DNA of 64,000 nt from Eupeodes corollae (GCF_945859685.1 NC_079149.1:4933118-4997117); one strand, 5' to 3'; counted from the stretch's first letter, positions 25,101 to 35,885 are shown. The notes: generated by a model from the letters alone, not told the origin. Program-made: numbers and translations.

Positions 25101-28100
25101 AAATTGAAAGTACGAGTATCTTTCGAAGTTAGAACTAAGCGAGAAATGGGGGCGGTGGAGGCGGTAGAATGAGCCGGCGAGCAAGCAAAGCAAGTGCAAA
25201 AACTTTCTCAATTAAAAGTAATATCAAACAATTGAATTGCAACGTGCCGAGATGTTTTTTTTTTTTGATAAGTTTTCTTTTTATTTTTTAGTATTTCAAT
25301 TGATAGCAAGGACGATGATGAAGGAATTGTGAAACACTCAATTGAATACAACAGGAGAAAGAGTGCACTGTAATTTAATCCTTTCAATTGCAAGAGTGCT
25401 TTTCAATGAAGGGAGAATAGCAACGACAAAACGTACGACCGACTCGACAACGCACACCTAACCGACATTGTTGTAATAATATTCAATAGAGATGGTAAAG
25501 GTAGGTAGGGAGGGAGGGTATTGTTATAGAAAGAAGGGAAGTAGATAGATTGAGGTATCATTTGTGAGCCCTATACAATATGCTCACTTAGTGTTGGGCT
25601 AATGAAATCAAATGGACTCTTTTTTTTTGCACAAGTTGTTTGTTTTTTTATTTGTATATATGTATGTATACAAATTTACTTCTTTAAGGGAAGTCCTTGT
25701 TTTTTGTATTCTTAAGAATGACATAGTAGAGTCAACTTTCGATTTGACAGAGAGAAATAGGAGTCAATGGAAATATTGTTGGGAAAGTTGATGCCGCCGC
25801 ATCATATATAAAACATCCCAATGATGTTCTATTATTTAGGAAGAAGTTTGTGACTTAATATTTCAAAAAAACTTTATATCAAGTTGAGAAATAAACACTT
25901 ATGACACACAAAGAATAAAAAAGGACCAAGGAAAAAAAAAAAGGTTAAATTGCCTACTTTATTATATGTATGTTCAAAACATAATATTTTAATCTCATAC
26001 TCTTGTAGGTCAGGTTTAAGGATCAAATAACTTATATTGAAGGTAATAATGAAATACCTTTAAGTAATTGTATTTTCAAGATACTCTTGATCTTAAATCA
26101 ATGATTTTATTATAAGGTTGAATGGGTGAGATGAACGTAGGTGTTAGGTTTACAAATTCATCTTATCCTAAATTAATATAAATTTTGTCTGTGAATAAAG
26201 GAATCCAAGGAAATAGTCCTTTTTAAATATAAATAAGAGCTTGTAATTTGGGCATTTGAAAATCACTTTCTGTGACAAAAGTGAGAACGAGTGAAAAAAA
26301 ATTAATATATCATGGAAGAAAAAAGGTTTGAGAGTGTTAAAAAGGTTTTGATTTATCTATAAATGACCAATTCTAAGAATTTCACAAATTTAATTTTTAA
26401 TGCAAACAAATTTAAAACTTATTTTCTCTTTTTACTTTTTAAAACTTTAAAACTCGTTTCAATTTCGTCTGCAAAAGTATTTAGAGAAAAAAAATGAAAA
26501 ATAAAGCAATTTTGAATGTTCTTTTCTTTGGTGGAATCTCTGTGGCGGAATTAAAGTCTTTTAATCTCAGCAGTTGTAAAAAAATAAAGGATAATTGTTG
26601 CACAAACTAAAAGAAATATTTTTTTTAATTTTTTTTTCTTTGGATCTTATTTTAACGTAATATTGAACAACAAAAAACTATTTGACCTACAAAATTGGGG
26701 TTCATCGAGTTCGGGGTTATTACTGCACAGAACTTTTTGAATTTACCAATTTTTTGAGAACTTGGATGCTCACTGCTTATTTTTTTTACTAAGAAAATGG
26801 GTTTCAAAATTTAGGTTGGTACAACAAATATAGTTTTCGAAAGCGACAATTTCTAGCCTAAAATTTTGGAAATTATATCGAACGGCTTAAAAACAACAGC
26901 ATAGAATTAAACTTTAAATGATCATTCTTAGTTTATCGGAATAAGAATTCAAATTTAACTGTTCCGACCACAAAAAATATTTGAAGTCACAAATTTTATT
27001 TTAAAAATAAAAAAAAACATCTTTTCAATGGAAAATGGCAACCAAGGGTGTACAACAAGAGTTATGTTTTAAATTCTTTCAATAATTTAAGTTCTTAGGC
27101 CACTTCATTATCGTTCAAAGCTGCAACCTTTACTTAAACAAATTACTTTTATGAAATAGACTTTGGAAATTTAGTTCCCATGACGTGATGGTTAGCGCGT
27201 TGGACTGTCCAGGTTTTTAGTTCAAACCCTGCCTTCACCTCTTGCGAGGAATTTACAAATCCTTCAAGAGTAAATCTTGTCAGAAAAAGTGTTTTCTGAA
27301 TTAAGCCGTTCGGATTCTGCTTAAGACTGTAAGTTCCCTCTAACACTGACAACATTACTCGTGCAGAGGAATGGTCGATAATAGAAGTCATTAGAACCTA
27401 GTTTTCAATGGACTTTGGAAATATTTAGAATACTACTTTTTATGTTGTTAAAATACCCTTATAAACGCTTAGAATAGCGAGAGGAATTAGAAAATACGGT
27501 TAAATTTAGAAAGAAAATGTCCATTCAGCCCATTTCCTCTTAGATTTTCAGTATCTCAATAACTTAGTTCTGCACCAAATCAAGCATTTCACATTCGTAA
27601 AGTTCAAGTAAAGAAACAATCTCTGCACTAAATGTAAATAGTATGTCCTAAATGTTGGGCTCACGGGTAATCTGAGACTATTTATAGAAGAACGGTTATA
27701 AGGGTTAAATTGTTTGAGTTGGGTAGTCCCTCAGATCATTTCTTAAATAGCGATAAGAAATAACAGTCATGAGAGACGAAGCACACTTTTGTAGTGCTCT
27801 AGATATGCAAATATTTTAATTAGACAACGGTTGTACTTCATTTAATTTCCAAAGCTAAATAATGATTGAAGAATTAAGTCTTGCATTCTTAAAGTGAAGT
27901 TAAGACACGAAATAAAACATTTAAAAGGTATTATGTTCTTTAAATTAAAGTCGGACGACTTTTGTACTTTCTTCAAAAAGTAATAAAAAAATGACTTCAT
28001 ATAGCTTCATTATATTAAAAAGGAAAGTTAAACTGACAGTAAGATGTTTTAAAAGTTCCCGCAGACATTTTGTGTTCCCTGTTTTTCTCGTTAAGGATAT

Positions 28101-28411
28101 GATTAGGATATAAGATGGTAAGGTTGTACAAAATCAAACACTCGTTCTCATTTTTAAACTCAAAACGAAGTATATATTGTAAAAGTAATTTCTTTAAGGA
28201 GCATCTCTCCAAAATATCTTAATCCAAGGGAGTCATTTTCCAGCCATGTCCTTACAAAGTAAACAACAAATCTTATTAATAGGTATAGCTTCTAAAAATA
28301 ACTTAATTTGTAAACAAAATAAAATATAAACAAAAGTTTTAAAAGCAAAAAACTCACCTGTCTATTCCGTTCATCCGTGATCCGGGAAATTTGAATTTTT
28401 TTTCTACCCAT
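13008..28411 (-). CDS. Mef2: Mef2, myocyte enhancer factor 2 (whole coding span, 7 exons)
   Basis: This gene encodes a MADS-box transcription factor that binds YTA(A/T)4TAR sites in the nucleus and drives muscle differentiation (known role of the family). Coding exons on the minus strand are 28411-28358, 24213-24010, 22006-21688, 21404-21285, 17357-16979, 16892-16486 and 13129-13008. All joins have GT/AG ends and matching phases and give 535 codons including the TAG stop. Residues 1-57 are the MADS box and 58-86 the MEF2 domain. The remainder is a Ser/Pro/Gln/Gly-rich activation region ending in a basic HKRPRIS motif, a plausible nuclear localisation signal. Similarity to Drosophila MEF2 runs through nearly every exon, judged from memory of that protein. 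Introns are about 4.1, 2.0, 0.28, 3.9, 0.086 and 3.4 kb. The transcription start, 5' UTR exons and poly(A) site are not resolved. Alternative sites are described in separate entries. Confidence 0.97.
13130..16485 (-). other. Mef2 intron 6
   Basis: A 3.4 kb AT-rich intron between coding exons 6 and 7. It has a short (ATT)n run near 13330-13351 and no convincing gene. A small ORF at 15064-15246 has a faint FLYWCH-like look but is not supported. Confidence 0.85.
16486..16892 (-). CDS. Mef2: Mef2 coding exon 6 (PDSM sumoylation motif, poly-Gly)
   Basis: The exon encodes SSLPHLAVSNSTPPPATSP, then IKVKSEPVSPP. The latter is a phosphorylation-dependent sumoylation motif (psi-K-x-E-x-x-S-P) with the lysine near residue 383, conserved in MEF2 proteins as a repressive switch. 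It continues with His/Gln/Ser-rich sequence, a run of 13 glycines (about residues 439-451; bases 16617-16655), ATNLSVLSHQQQHL and RPSSTGHLTPTPG. The donor is GTAAAT. The start is ambiguous by one codon because of the tandem acceptor GAG|CAG (exon start 16892 or 16889). The 86-bp intron before it is the shortest in the gene apart from the optional one. Confidence 0.93.
16979..17357 (-). CDS. Mef2: Mef2 coding exon 5 (contains an in-frame optional intron)
   Basis: The acceptor is ttgtttgtag. The exon reads SHHISHKQQSPGGQNGRAS, LRVVIPTPTIASNMSAQDD, GYSDV and later QTSLNTPVVTLQTPIPALTS, and ends QHT plus two bases at the donor GTAAAG. It corresponds closely to the same segment of the fly protein. 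Positions 17223-17143 form an 81-nt insert, with a donor GTGAGT after GYSD and an acceptor ATCAG before QRHNQ. The insert is absent from the Drosophila protein as I recall it and is open in frame. The exon is therefore either one 379-nt exon or two exons, 17357-17224 and 17142-16979. Confidence 0.92.
17143..17223 (-). other. Mef2: Candidate in-frame retained intron (exitron) within Mef2 exon 5
   Basis: This 81-nt segment (27 codons, no stop) starts with the consensus donor GTGAGT after GAC and ends in a pyrimidine-containing acceptor, ctcatacaccatcag. Removing it gives GYSD-QRHNQTSLN, parallel to GYAD-QRQSQTSLN remembered from Drosophila MEF2. Retaining it inserts a Ser/Gln-rich stretch. It is short but within the size range of small fly introns. 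Confidence 0.7.
17358..21284 (-). other. Mef2 intron 4
   Basis: A 3.9 kb intron. It holds a degenerate local duplication: ccttgttgtatgagttggaa occurs at about 18172 and 19675, and a following tacaatKgctgcYaatga motif near 18258 and 20015. A comparatively GC-rich patch lies at 18860-19010 in otherwise AT-rich sequence. Confidence 0.85.
21285..21404 (-). CDS. Mef2: Mef2 coding exon 4
   Basis: The acceptor ctccacag is followed by YPSASMLEMSNGYPHSHSP and SPSPGPSPGI, then GQSNNK up to the donor GTAAGC. The exon is 120 nt and ends in phase 1. A donor 21 nt upstream (ATAG|GTGGGC, exon end at 21306) is in the same phase and would join PGI directly to A-S-H-H. That resembles the PGIAHHLSIKQQSP arrangement remembered from Drosophila. 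Only 283 bp of intron separates exons 3 and 4. Confidence 0.92.
21688..22006 (-). CDS. Mef2: Mef2 coding exon 3
   Basis: The exon starts after the acceptor acttacag with V-L-I-K and continues KENKNGVMSPDSPEQETD, TLTPRTEAKYNKIEEDF, a Met/Gln-rich stretch, and LQASPQMSHTNISPRPSSS to GGMSLI. This gives residues 87-192 plus one base. These motifs match the segment following the MEF2 domain in Drosophila. A second AG lies 12 nt inside the exon; using it would drop VLIK and give IIE-KENKNG, the arrangement I recall for the fly protein. The donor is GTTAGT. The split Ile codon (A|TA) joins exon 4 to give SLIIYPSAS. Confidence 0.93.
22007..24009 (-). other. Mef2 intron 2
   Basis: A 2.0 kb intron carrying a decayed non-LTR reverse-transcriptase fragment in the same orientation as the gene (see next entry). 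The remainder is AT-rich without coding signal. Confidence 0.85.
22890..23250 (-). pseudogene. Non-LTR retrotransposon reverse-transcriptase fragment
   Basis: The minus-strand frame around 23045-23105 reads YNAGVPQGSNLSLTLFLIL then stops. This is the conserved AGVPQGSxLSPTLFL motif of reverse transcriptases in Jockey/I-type elements. Surrounding sequence contains stops and frameshifts, and no YADD box is readable. It is a short, old fragment. Confidence 0.65.
24010..24213 (-). CDS. Mef2: Mef2 coding exon 2 (rest of MADS box and MEF2 domain)
   Basis: These 68 codons run from VTFNKRKFGVMKKAYELSV to the end of the MEF2 domain (TEYNEPHESLTNKNIIE), residues 19-86. The acceptor is ttatttcag and the donor GTACAT, and both junctions are phase 0. 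The exon supplies most of the DNA-binding and dimerisation surface and is near-identical to other insect MEF2 proteins. The intron after it is about 2 kb and carries a decayed reverse-transcriptase fragment. Confidence 0.97.
24851..25045. repeat. Two-unit imperfect direct repeat in Mef2 intron 1
   Basis: The string gtatacgccaYagtgaac, followed by a T-rich stretch and ...taacgcWtYatct, occurs at about 24853-24902 and 24994-25046, roughly 142 bp apart. Confidence 0.6.
27159..27422 (+). mobile_element. tRNA-derived SINE (copy 1) in Mef2 intron 1
   Basis: A pol III A box (tggttagcgcg, 27189-27199) and B box (agttcaaaccc, 27219-27229) are spaced as in a tRNA-derived promoter. A tRNA-unrelated body follows (gcctt..cctcttgcgaggaattt...). 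A 12-bp direct repeat GACTTTGGAAAT flanks it at 27159-27170 and 27411-27422, as expected of a target-site duplication. It is antisense to Mef2. Related copies are at about 35650 and 48395. Confidence 0.8.
27678..27687. promoter_or_regulatory. Perfect palindromic MEF2-binding consensus in Mef2 intron 1
   Basis: CTATTTATAG fits YTA(A/T)4TAR exactly. Autoregulation by MEF2 is known in Drosophila, which makes the site worth noting. Consensus-like matches arise by chance in such AT-rich DNA, for example TTATTTATAG near 11945. Confidence 0.3.
28358..28411 (-). CDS. Mef2: Mef2 coding exon 1 (start of MADS box)
   Basis: The exon encodes 18 residues, MGRKKIQISRITDERNRQ, the invariant N-terminus of MEF2-type MADS boxes. 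The residue at position 9 is Ser where I recall Thr in Drosophila. The start context is gcggccATGG. The exon ends in CAG followed by the donor GTGAG, in phase 0, at the same place as in other animal MEF2 genes. It is too short for an ordinary ORF scan. Non-coding 5' UTR continues upstream for an unknown distance; no in-frame ATG lies just upstream. Confidence 0.97.
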
Positions 28412-31130
28412 GGCCGCAATTTTGACAGTAGATTTTATTGCACTTGACACAACAGTATGTTAATTTTGCTTATACGACTTCGTCCACAAAAATATGTTTT
28501 TTTTTATTGAAAATTGAATTCCAAATAATATCTGTTTGTTGTCTGTATATGTATATCTCCGTTGATGATGCACAGTGTCCGTTTGAAAGTTTGATCCTTT
28601 TTCAAATATTAAACAGTCTCACAAAACAAAAAAAACTAAATAAAAAGAACAAACTAATGGTCCCCCACAGTACTAAATCAGCCACCTGTTGAGCCTTTTT
28701 TTAACTAAATATTTTATTAGAAATTTCCGTGCGTGAATAGTGGAGAAAAATAAAATAAAATAATAATTGGGTCCTTTTTTTCTCTCTCTTTCTCTTTTAC
28801 TCTCACTTTCTGTGACTCTTCTGTTTATATGGCATCTATGGAATCATTATCCTGATTGATTATAATCCAATGAACAAATAGCTAGTTTACTTCAACATAC
28901 ATATAATAAACTAGCTCCTTTTTTGTTGTTGTTGGTATTTTGTTTTATTTTATTTTAATGTCGAGACTCCTTCAAGTTGTTTGCGTACAAATTGTTGATG
29001 TAAACAACAAACAAGGATAATAAAACAGCTTGACGGAGGCGATGTTTTTTTGTATTATTATTTTTCTCTTATTTTTGTTGTTGTTTTTTGTTATGGGTGT
29101 CTTTTTTTTCGCCCTGTTTATGTTTCTTTTTGTGAATTAAATATTCTTTATCTTCTTCTTTTTTTGGGAGAGAGTGTGGGTGGTTATATGATGGATGAAA
29201 AACAAAACAAAACGAAAATAGAAGTAATGTTTCTTATGGACGGCTTTTACTGTTCTTGGCTGGTTGCAGGATACATTGAGTCCTCTCTGTTTTCTGTTTC
29301 CAAGGAGTTTCACCCTAAGAAGAAAAAGAAAAGAGAAAATTATAAAAATGGAAGAGAGTCATATAAAATTAATGTCATAATTATGTTTATATTAGAGCTT
29401 ATATTCATTCAGGTAAGTGATTAGATTTTGAATTAAAACAAATCAGGTGGAAAAAAAGGATATCCACTTCTACTACTTCCTCAATTGATTGATAATAAGT
29501 ATTTTACCCAATTTTTTGTTTTCTTTTCCCTTGTGTGATATTGCTTAACAATGGTCAATTGATGGATTAAAGCTTTAAATTAATTGACTATCCATAAGGA
29601 AAGTTGTATAATGTACCTTCTATCAGTTCATTGTCCTGATGATGTCTTTCAGACAGATGCACATCATCTTAAGGACTTTGTATAGTTTTATGAGTTTCAG
29701 TTTAGAAATTTTTCGAATTAAACAAAATTTCAAGAACTGTTATAATTTGGTATTAAAATGCTGAATTTGGTGGGAACAAATATTTAAAAAAAAGTGGGGT
29801 CAAAATTATGATCGTTTACCATTTTTCAAAATCTAGTTATTATTAGTATTAATAATTTGTTTGAATCTAATTTTTTGATGTTTCAAAGTCTCTGATTCTT
29901 ACATTCGTAGGTTCGGAAAACTGTTCTTTATCAGTTAAATCTCAAGAACTCGTGAGCAGTCGACTTCAACACGTTTTTTATAGATATTAACATCTAGATA
30001 TTTAAAAGAGACTTTCAAAAAATTCAAGTATAGAAGTATGCATTGCACTCGTCTCGTACAAATTTTTGAACTCGAGATTTAAATGTAACATGAAATAACG
30101 ATAGTAAAGAAGTTTAAAACAATGTGTTCGACTGTTTCATCTTTCTATACCTGCCCTCGCCCTACAGTTTAAACCATTGAATGGATTTAGTTTAAATATA
30201 TAAACTAGAGTTTGAGTATTTAAGGTTTTTGGTGTTTTTTTAAAATTTCTTTTAGGTGAAAAATAATAGTAGTCCCTATCTAAAAATATAAAATGCAGTT
30301 TTATCAAAAACGATCCAACTGTTTTTAAATGAAATTTGCTCAAAAATTTTTCTTCTAAACTTGATTTCATTCAACAAAAAAGCATTTTTTCGTATTCCTC
30401 TAGCAAAGCACCCCTTTGATTTAGGTTTAAAAATTTTTCAGGAACTAATAAACGTTAAGTTTCAAGGTTTATTTGCATAACTTTATAAGGCACATTTTTA
30501 AAGAATAATATTGAGCAAACTTAAGCAATTTCTAATGATTTATTACCATATGACGGTCTGAAACCAGCATGAAAAATACGATTTTTGAAACATACAGAAA
30601 AAATCTTCGCTATCGATGGTTTCTTGGAATAAAAACTCAACTTATTATTGAAACACTTTTAAGATGTGATTAATTTTTACTTTTGGCTTATCATGATATA
30701 AATAAATGATTCAACGGAAAAATCTTGATTGAAAAAGTCGCTCAAATAAATACCAACAACCTCTCTCGGGAAACAGCCATGAGATTAAAAGCATATGTAG
30801 GTATACGATTCCGCAAAATTAACTAAAAAACGGGGTTTTTGAAAAAAAATGTGGATTATCAAGCTCTTGCAATAAGCCATTTAATTTGTTTTGTTTTCTA
30901 ATGTTGGTCTAAATAATATTTTTTAACAAAAAATTTCTTACTTTTGGATTTTTAATAAAATATCAACATTTTTTTTGCAACATTCGACATCTCAAGCACA
31001 GTTCAATATTTCAAAAATCCTATATTTATAACCATTTTATAATAACATGTAAAAAATAATTCTAGAAATTTGAAACATTTTATACATTAGTAATTAATTT
31101 AAGAAAATAAAGATTTTCGAAAAAAAATAA
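28412..31130 (-). other. Mef2 5' flank / 5' UTR region, promoter not located
   Basis: The stretch is immediately upstream of the start codon. On the gene strand it contains a GA-rich tract (28770-28810), a TATA-like catataaac (about 28825), and a possible splice acceptor ggctcaacag near 28687. None is decisive. A perfect 10-bp inverted repeat agctagttta/taaactagct lies at 28880-28889 and 28907-28916. No coding gene is seen. Confidence 0.5.
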
Positions 31131-31149
31131 ATAAATTTATTGGTTTTCA

Positions 31150-31700
31150 GAAATAAAATGTCAATTTATTTTTGAAAACTTTAAAAACTTTAAAATTAAA
31201 GGTTTTTCAATAAAAACTTTTATAAAAAATTATTTTTTGGAGAATGAAATGGCGTTTGCGTTTTTGACATCTAGTAAAATTTTTAGAAAAATCCGGTTGA
31301 CAGTTTTATTATAAAAAAATAAAACCTAAAAATACTTCTATTTAGAATTGGTAAAAATTGATTTTTGACCCAATTATCTTGACAATAAAGAACGATATTG
31401 AAATCATTTTATTTATTATATTATAATGTTTTTGAAAACATTTTTAAAAGATTTTGAGAATATTTTAGATACAGTTTTATTACAAGAAAATAAACATTCC
31501 TCTTTTATAATACCAAATATTGTTATTGACATTTTGTTAAACTTTTAGAAAAATTATCAGTTCCTTTTTATAAAACCTAAAAACACAATACTAATATAAA
31601 TTGGAAAAATTGGATAAAAATTATAAAAAATGACATTGTATTCATTTGAAACAAAATATTATTTTTAATAATTGGTAGGTTTTTTTTTAGGAAAAATACA
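31150..31700. repeat. AT-rich dispersed repeat family A, body units
   Basis: It contains variants of the module attggtaaaaattgattttt-gacccaa-tatctt-(ac)gatattgaaatca (best at 31345-31405), also seen at 39925-40130, 43150-43300 and about 48245. Neighbouring units are more decayed. The family shows no coding sequence. Confidence 0.55.
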
Positions 31701-31879
31701 GTATTTTTGGCATAAGTTTAAGTCCTACCAAAAATATTTCAAAATTAGTTTAACTCCTGAAATATGTGTTAAAAAAAGACAATTTAAGCTTACACTTTTA
31801 ATTATATATTTCTTGAAGTTCATAAAATAAAAATTTGACTTTCAAAAATTGGAAGTTATCAGCCCTTTTTTATTAATAT

Positions 31880-32430
31880 TTTATGATTGTTTAATTCCCA
31901 CAAGATGTTATTGTAATCGGTCTGATTTGTCGAATTGAAATGTTGACATTTCTTGACGCTTCAACGTCCCTTGAGTCAGAATAAAAGTTTTTAAAGAGAT
32001 GTCTGTGCGTGCGTGTGCCCGCACTTCCATACGTCCGGAAAGCTTTTTTCGTCGTCCATATCTCAAGAACCAGTAGAGATATCGAATTCAAATAAATGTG
32101 TGTATACAGGTTATAATGCAGAAAGATGAAGAAAGGACAGAAATGTTAACCCAAAATATCTCACGAAGCAATAACACAAGAGAATTGAATTTTATGCAAC
32201 AAAGAATGACGTTTTTGAAATCTGTTAAAATTTTGAGAAATAAATTTATTAAAAATTTATATTCGACTCAAATATCTTTTCAAAAATGTTGATATTCAGT
32301 AAAATTTGTATACAAAACCAAAAGTCAGTTTTTTTCATAATAAACAAAATGTCCAAAAAAAGTACGCAAAATTGGTGAGACTTGGAATTTGATTCTCGAT
32401 TTCTCGTAAATAAATTATGGTATTGACTTT
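31880..32430 (+). repeat. Dispersed repeat family A, copy with conserved head
   Basis: The head (about 31893-32100) matches 42925-43105 closely. Shared stretches include gatttgtcgaattgaaa, agatgtctgtgcgtgcgtgt and gatatcgaattcaaataaat. Downstream come the module variants ttcgactcaaatatctttt (about 32262) and acgcaaaattggt (about 32363). Same orientation as the copy at 42.9 kb. No ORF; class unknown. Confidence 0.75.
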
Positions 32431-35400
32431 AACATAACTTAATTTTTTGCTCAGTTTTGTAACTTACATACGAAAATGGCCTTTAAACAGTCCAATCCGT
32501 ATTAAACAGGAAAAAAAAAAAACTTTCAGAAAATGGTACTAGAATTGGTAATTCAACTGGTCTAGTCTGGTTGAAAAAGTAGTTTGATTTCAAAATACTG
32601 TTGTTAATTTTTAGTTAATTTAAAAAAAAAACAACAAGGAAAGATATTGATTTCAAATTATATATGTATTTTGCACAGAATATTGAATAAAACTCAATGA
32701 TTTTTGTTCAAGACAAAAGATCTCAGTTCAATTTGTATGGTCTTTTTCTACATTTCGAGTTTCAAAACACTTTTGAGTAATGAAATGGAATTTTCAAAAA
32801 AAAACCTTTTAAATTTAATTTTTGTCTGTTTTACATTAAATTTAATGCTTTAATACAACTTTTTTAAACTCAACCCAGCCAGCCAGCCATATCTTGAACC
32901 TTTAACAACATTCAAGTTGACATAATTAAGATTGTGCAAAATAAATCGAGAATCAACTACTGCCTTAATGCCTATAGATACTCATACTTGTGCATAAGAG
33001 TGGCTTGCCTAACCCTTCAATAGCATGAGATGTTTTCATTAACAGTTTAATAGAACAAATTGATTTTTTTTCTAGCCTACACCTTCCTTAAGCTGTAGGG
33101 TTTTGGGGTACGACCGAAGCAACGAGGAAGGAGACAACGACAAAAGGATATTTTTGAAGTGTGCCTTATAAGCTTAATATCGACTTAATACGGAAAATGT
33201 GTGTCTTCTATCCAATATAGAGGTTGGTTTTTTTCAAGCACATTCTTAAGTTTTAATCTGTTTTTCTTTTTTATTATTATTATTTTTTTCAAGGACATTC
33301 TATATAAATTTATGTGGTTCTGCAATTATAGTTTTTCGATTTTAGATGATTTTTTCCTACTTCTATAGTTTTCCAAGCAACTATATAATCAATATAATTA
33401 AAAGTCTCATGAAGGGAAGTTCATGAAAGGACTGATGGAAATTTGTCTCTTCTGGTAGATAGGTAGGGTTCAGAACATATACTCGTCTAGATACTTTCAT
33501 AGATTGTATAGCTAAACACCACGTCACAGAATTACTTTTATATATTATTTATTAATCACGATATACATCGTTTGTTGGTATATAAATTGATATATGTATC
33601 TAACCTACCTACGATAAAATTATTATAAATTTATCGATTAAATGACATATGAACGGAGCGAGAAGGTAAAAAAGTTTTATTTTGCTTCTAAAAGAGAGAA
33701 AAGTTTTGTGCGTTTTTGTAATTTTTCCATTCAATTAAACTTTTATTTTTTCCTTTTTATTTTCTTAGATGTTTTTGTTTTTGTTTTAAGTTGATTACAA
33801 ATGAAAAAGTCACAAAAACCACAAAACACAAAAATCTAATTTGAATTGACATGATGGAAGAAAAAAAAAACGAGTGTTTTACTGGATGTGACGTAAATGA
33901 CGTGTACCTAAATAAGAGAGGTCGGTAACTTTCTTTTTGAAGAGTTCATATACTCGTATGTCAGTTGATGATGTTTTGATTTTCAAGAAGTTCAAATTGT
34001 ATATGTAAAAGACGTACGTATGTACCTCTGATGTTGAAATAATAATAATAATTCAGAAAATTCAAGAGCATATTAAATTTCACAGCATGATGGAAATCTT
34101 AAATCAAATAAATTATTTATATCATAATACACCTTTGTACGTTCATATCTATACTCGTATATGAGTACAAAATACAATAAAATTCAAATTCAGATGAATA
34201 TTCGTATGAATATGAAATGGCTTATACATAATTTTTATTTAAGGATTTTCATGGTTCTGATTTTATTTCTTTGTTTAATCGAATCGGATATCCTGATATT
34301 TGGATATTTATGAATGAGACAATTGAGTTCTGAATTATTTCGATAAACATAGAGTTTTTTGGTTTAGGTGAAGCACAGAATATACACATATGATTTATGA
34401 CTATATTCCGGAAATCAACTCTATACGGATGGTCCGGATAACCAAAGTTTCTCCAAACTTTGAAGTTTATCTTAGAATTCTTAAAAAATAATTTTAAACT
34501 TAGATAGTATTCTGATCCTTAGCAATGGATTTAGAAATTATACTAAAAACTTCCATTGTCTAAATAGTTTTACTTTGATCTGAAATAAATTCAAACGGAG
34601 TTAATTTTTGAACTTAACAAATATTTTAAGCTTAAATTTTGTATATAAAATGGGAATGAACTTAAAGTCCTTAAAGTGCGTTCTTCTTTTAGCAAATTTT
34701 TAGAATTTATAAACAATTAATTATTGATCTAAATATTTAAAACATATTATTTAACATATTAAATGCATTATTTTTAATTTTCAAAATTCATAATTTTTGA
34801 ATTCTTAAATTAGTTCAACTTATTCACATAATACCTTTATAGATATTATGTACAACCTATACAACTACTGCTTACAAACTAAGATCCAAAACGCACAGGA
34901 AGCAACATATGAATAGGAATTTCTTGGCTTGTTTTTTTTTTTTTAAACTTTAACAAAAAAAAAAATAAACTGAACGTAATAACTTCATTTTTGCGCTGAA
35001 AACTTGTACGAAAGAAGGAATGTGATTGGATTGTAGGAAATACATTCTACCTATCAATAGCATTCCTTCATTATCATCATAAACATGTCTTAATCTATCT
35101 ACTCGTATCTGCATAAAGTTGAGCACGCCACTGAACTGTTCTTTATTCGTTTTAGAAACCTAACTAAATACACAACCAATTTAAACATACATATATTTTC
35201 TTCCTCTTTCTTATCTTCAGATAATTTATTTTCCATCCTGGTTCTTTTAATATGAAATTAAAATAAAGCTATCCAAAGGAGAAAGCTTTAAATGAACAAG
35301 TTGAATACACTTACAATTGTTTTCGTTAAGTATGTTCACGAGTATTTTTTATTTCCGGGATGAGTTGTCCTAGGATGAGTTGTGTCTTGGGATTAAACAA

Positions 35401-35647
35401 GCTTACCGACAAAAATTAGTGTGTATTCGATGATTCATTCAAATACACAAACCATTTCCCTTAACAAAATATTTTCCGAGTATTTCATATTTTTATTATA
35501 ATAAAAAGTAAAGTTTTTTCAACAAATTATAAATTAATATTCAATAAAATACAATTCGCATAGTCTACGGAAAATTTGTTTTTGTTTTGACACCTTATTT
35601 GTTAAAATTAGTTCCGTATGTATATGTATTATATGTACATAATAAGC
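32431..35647. other. AT-rich non-coding region upstream of Mef2
   Basis: No coding gene, RNA gene or clear mobile element is visible. Scattered E-box hexamers such as CATATG occur (for example in tgacatatgaacggag near 33642) but are too frequent by chance to interpret. Confidence 0.5.
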
Positions 35648-35885
35648 ACCCGTACTATGTAGGATTTTCATGCTAGAGGTGTGGAGCTCAATCCCTGCCT
35701 GTGCCTACCTGAGTTTTGTTCACGGGTACTTCCTCTTGTAAGGTATTTAAAGTAATGAAAATTCCTTTCTCAAATTAAAAATTTGGATTCGGCATAAGAA
35801 CTGTAGTTCCTCTCCATTCGTGAAATTACTCTTACTCAGGAATAGTTAAGAGTGTTAAGGCACTAGTTTCTCTACAGACTTCTTA
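35648..35885 (+). mobile_element. tRNA-derived SINE (copy 2, degenerate)
   Basis: The body aligns with copy 1: ggattcRgcWtaagaactgta, gttcctct, then attactc and ctagttt near the end. A B-box-like gagctcaatccc sits at 35684-35693. The A box is poorly preserved. Older than copy 1. Confidence 0.65.

Larger units (their letters stand above)
24214..28357 (-). other. Mef2 intron 1
   Basis: A 4.1 kb intron between the first two coding exons. It contains a SINE insertion (27159-27422), a short duplicated motif at 24851-25045, and one perfect MEF2-type site CTATTTATAG at 27678-27687. The rest shows no coding potential. Confidence 0.88.

Noticed and set aside
27175..27260. A functional tRNA gene
   Set aside because: A and B boxes are present but the cloverleaf cannot be completed and the body continues as a repeat; it is a SINE.
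33640..33655. Twist-type E-box CATATG inside tgacatatgaac, similar to 59053
   Set aside because: CATATG occurs many times in the window; two similar flanks are not enough.
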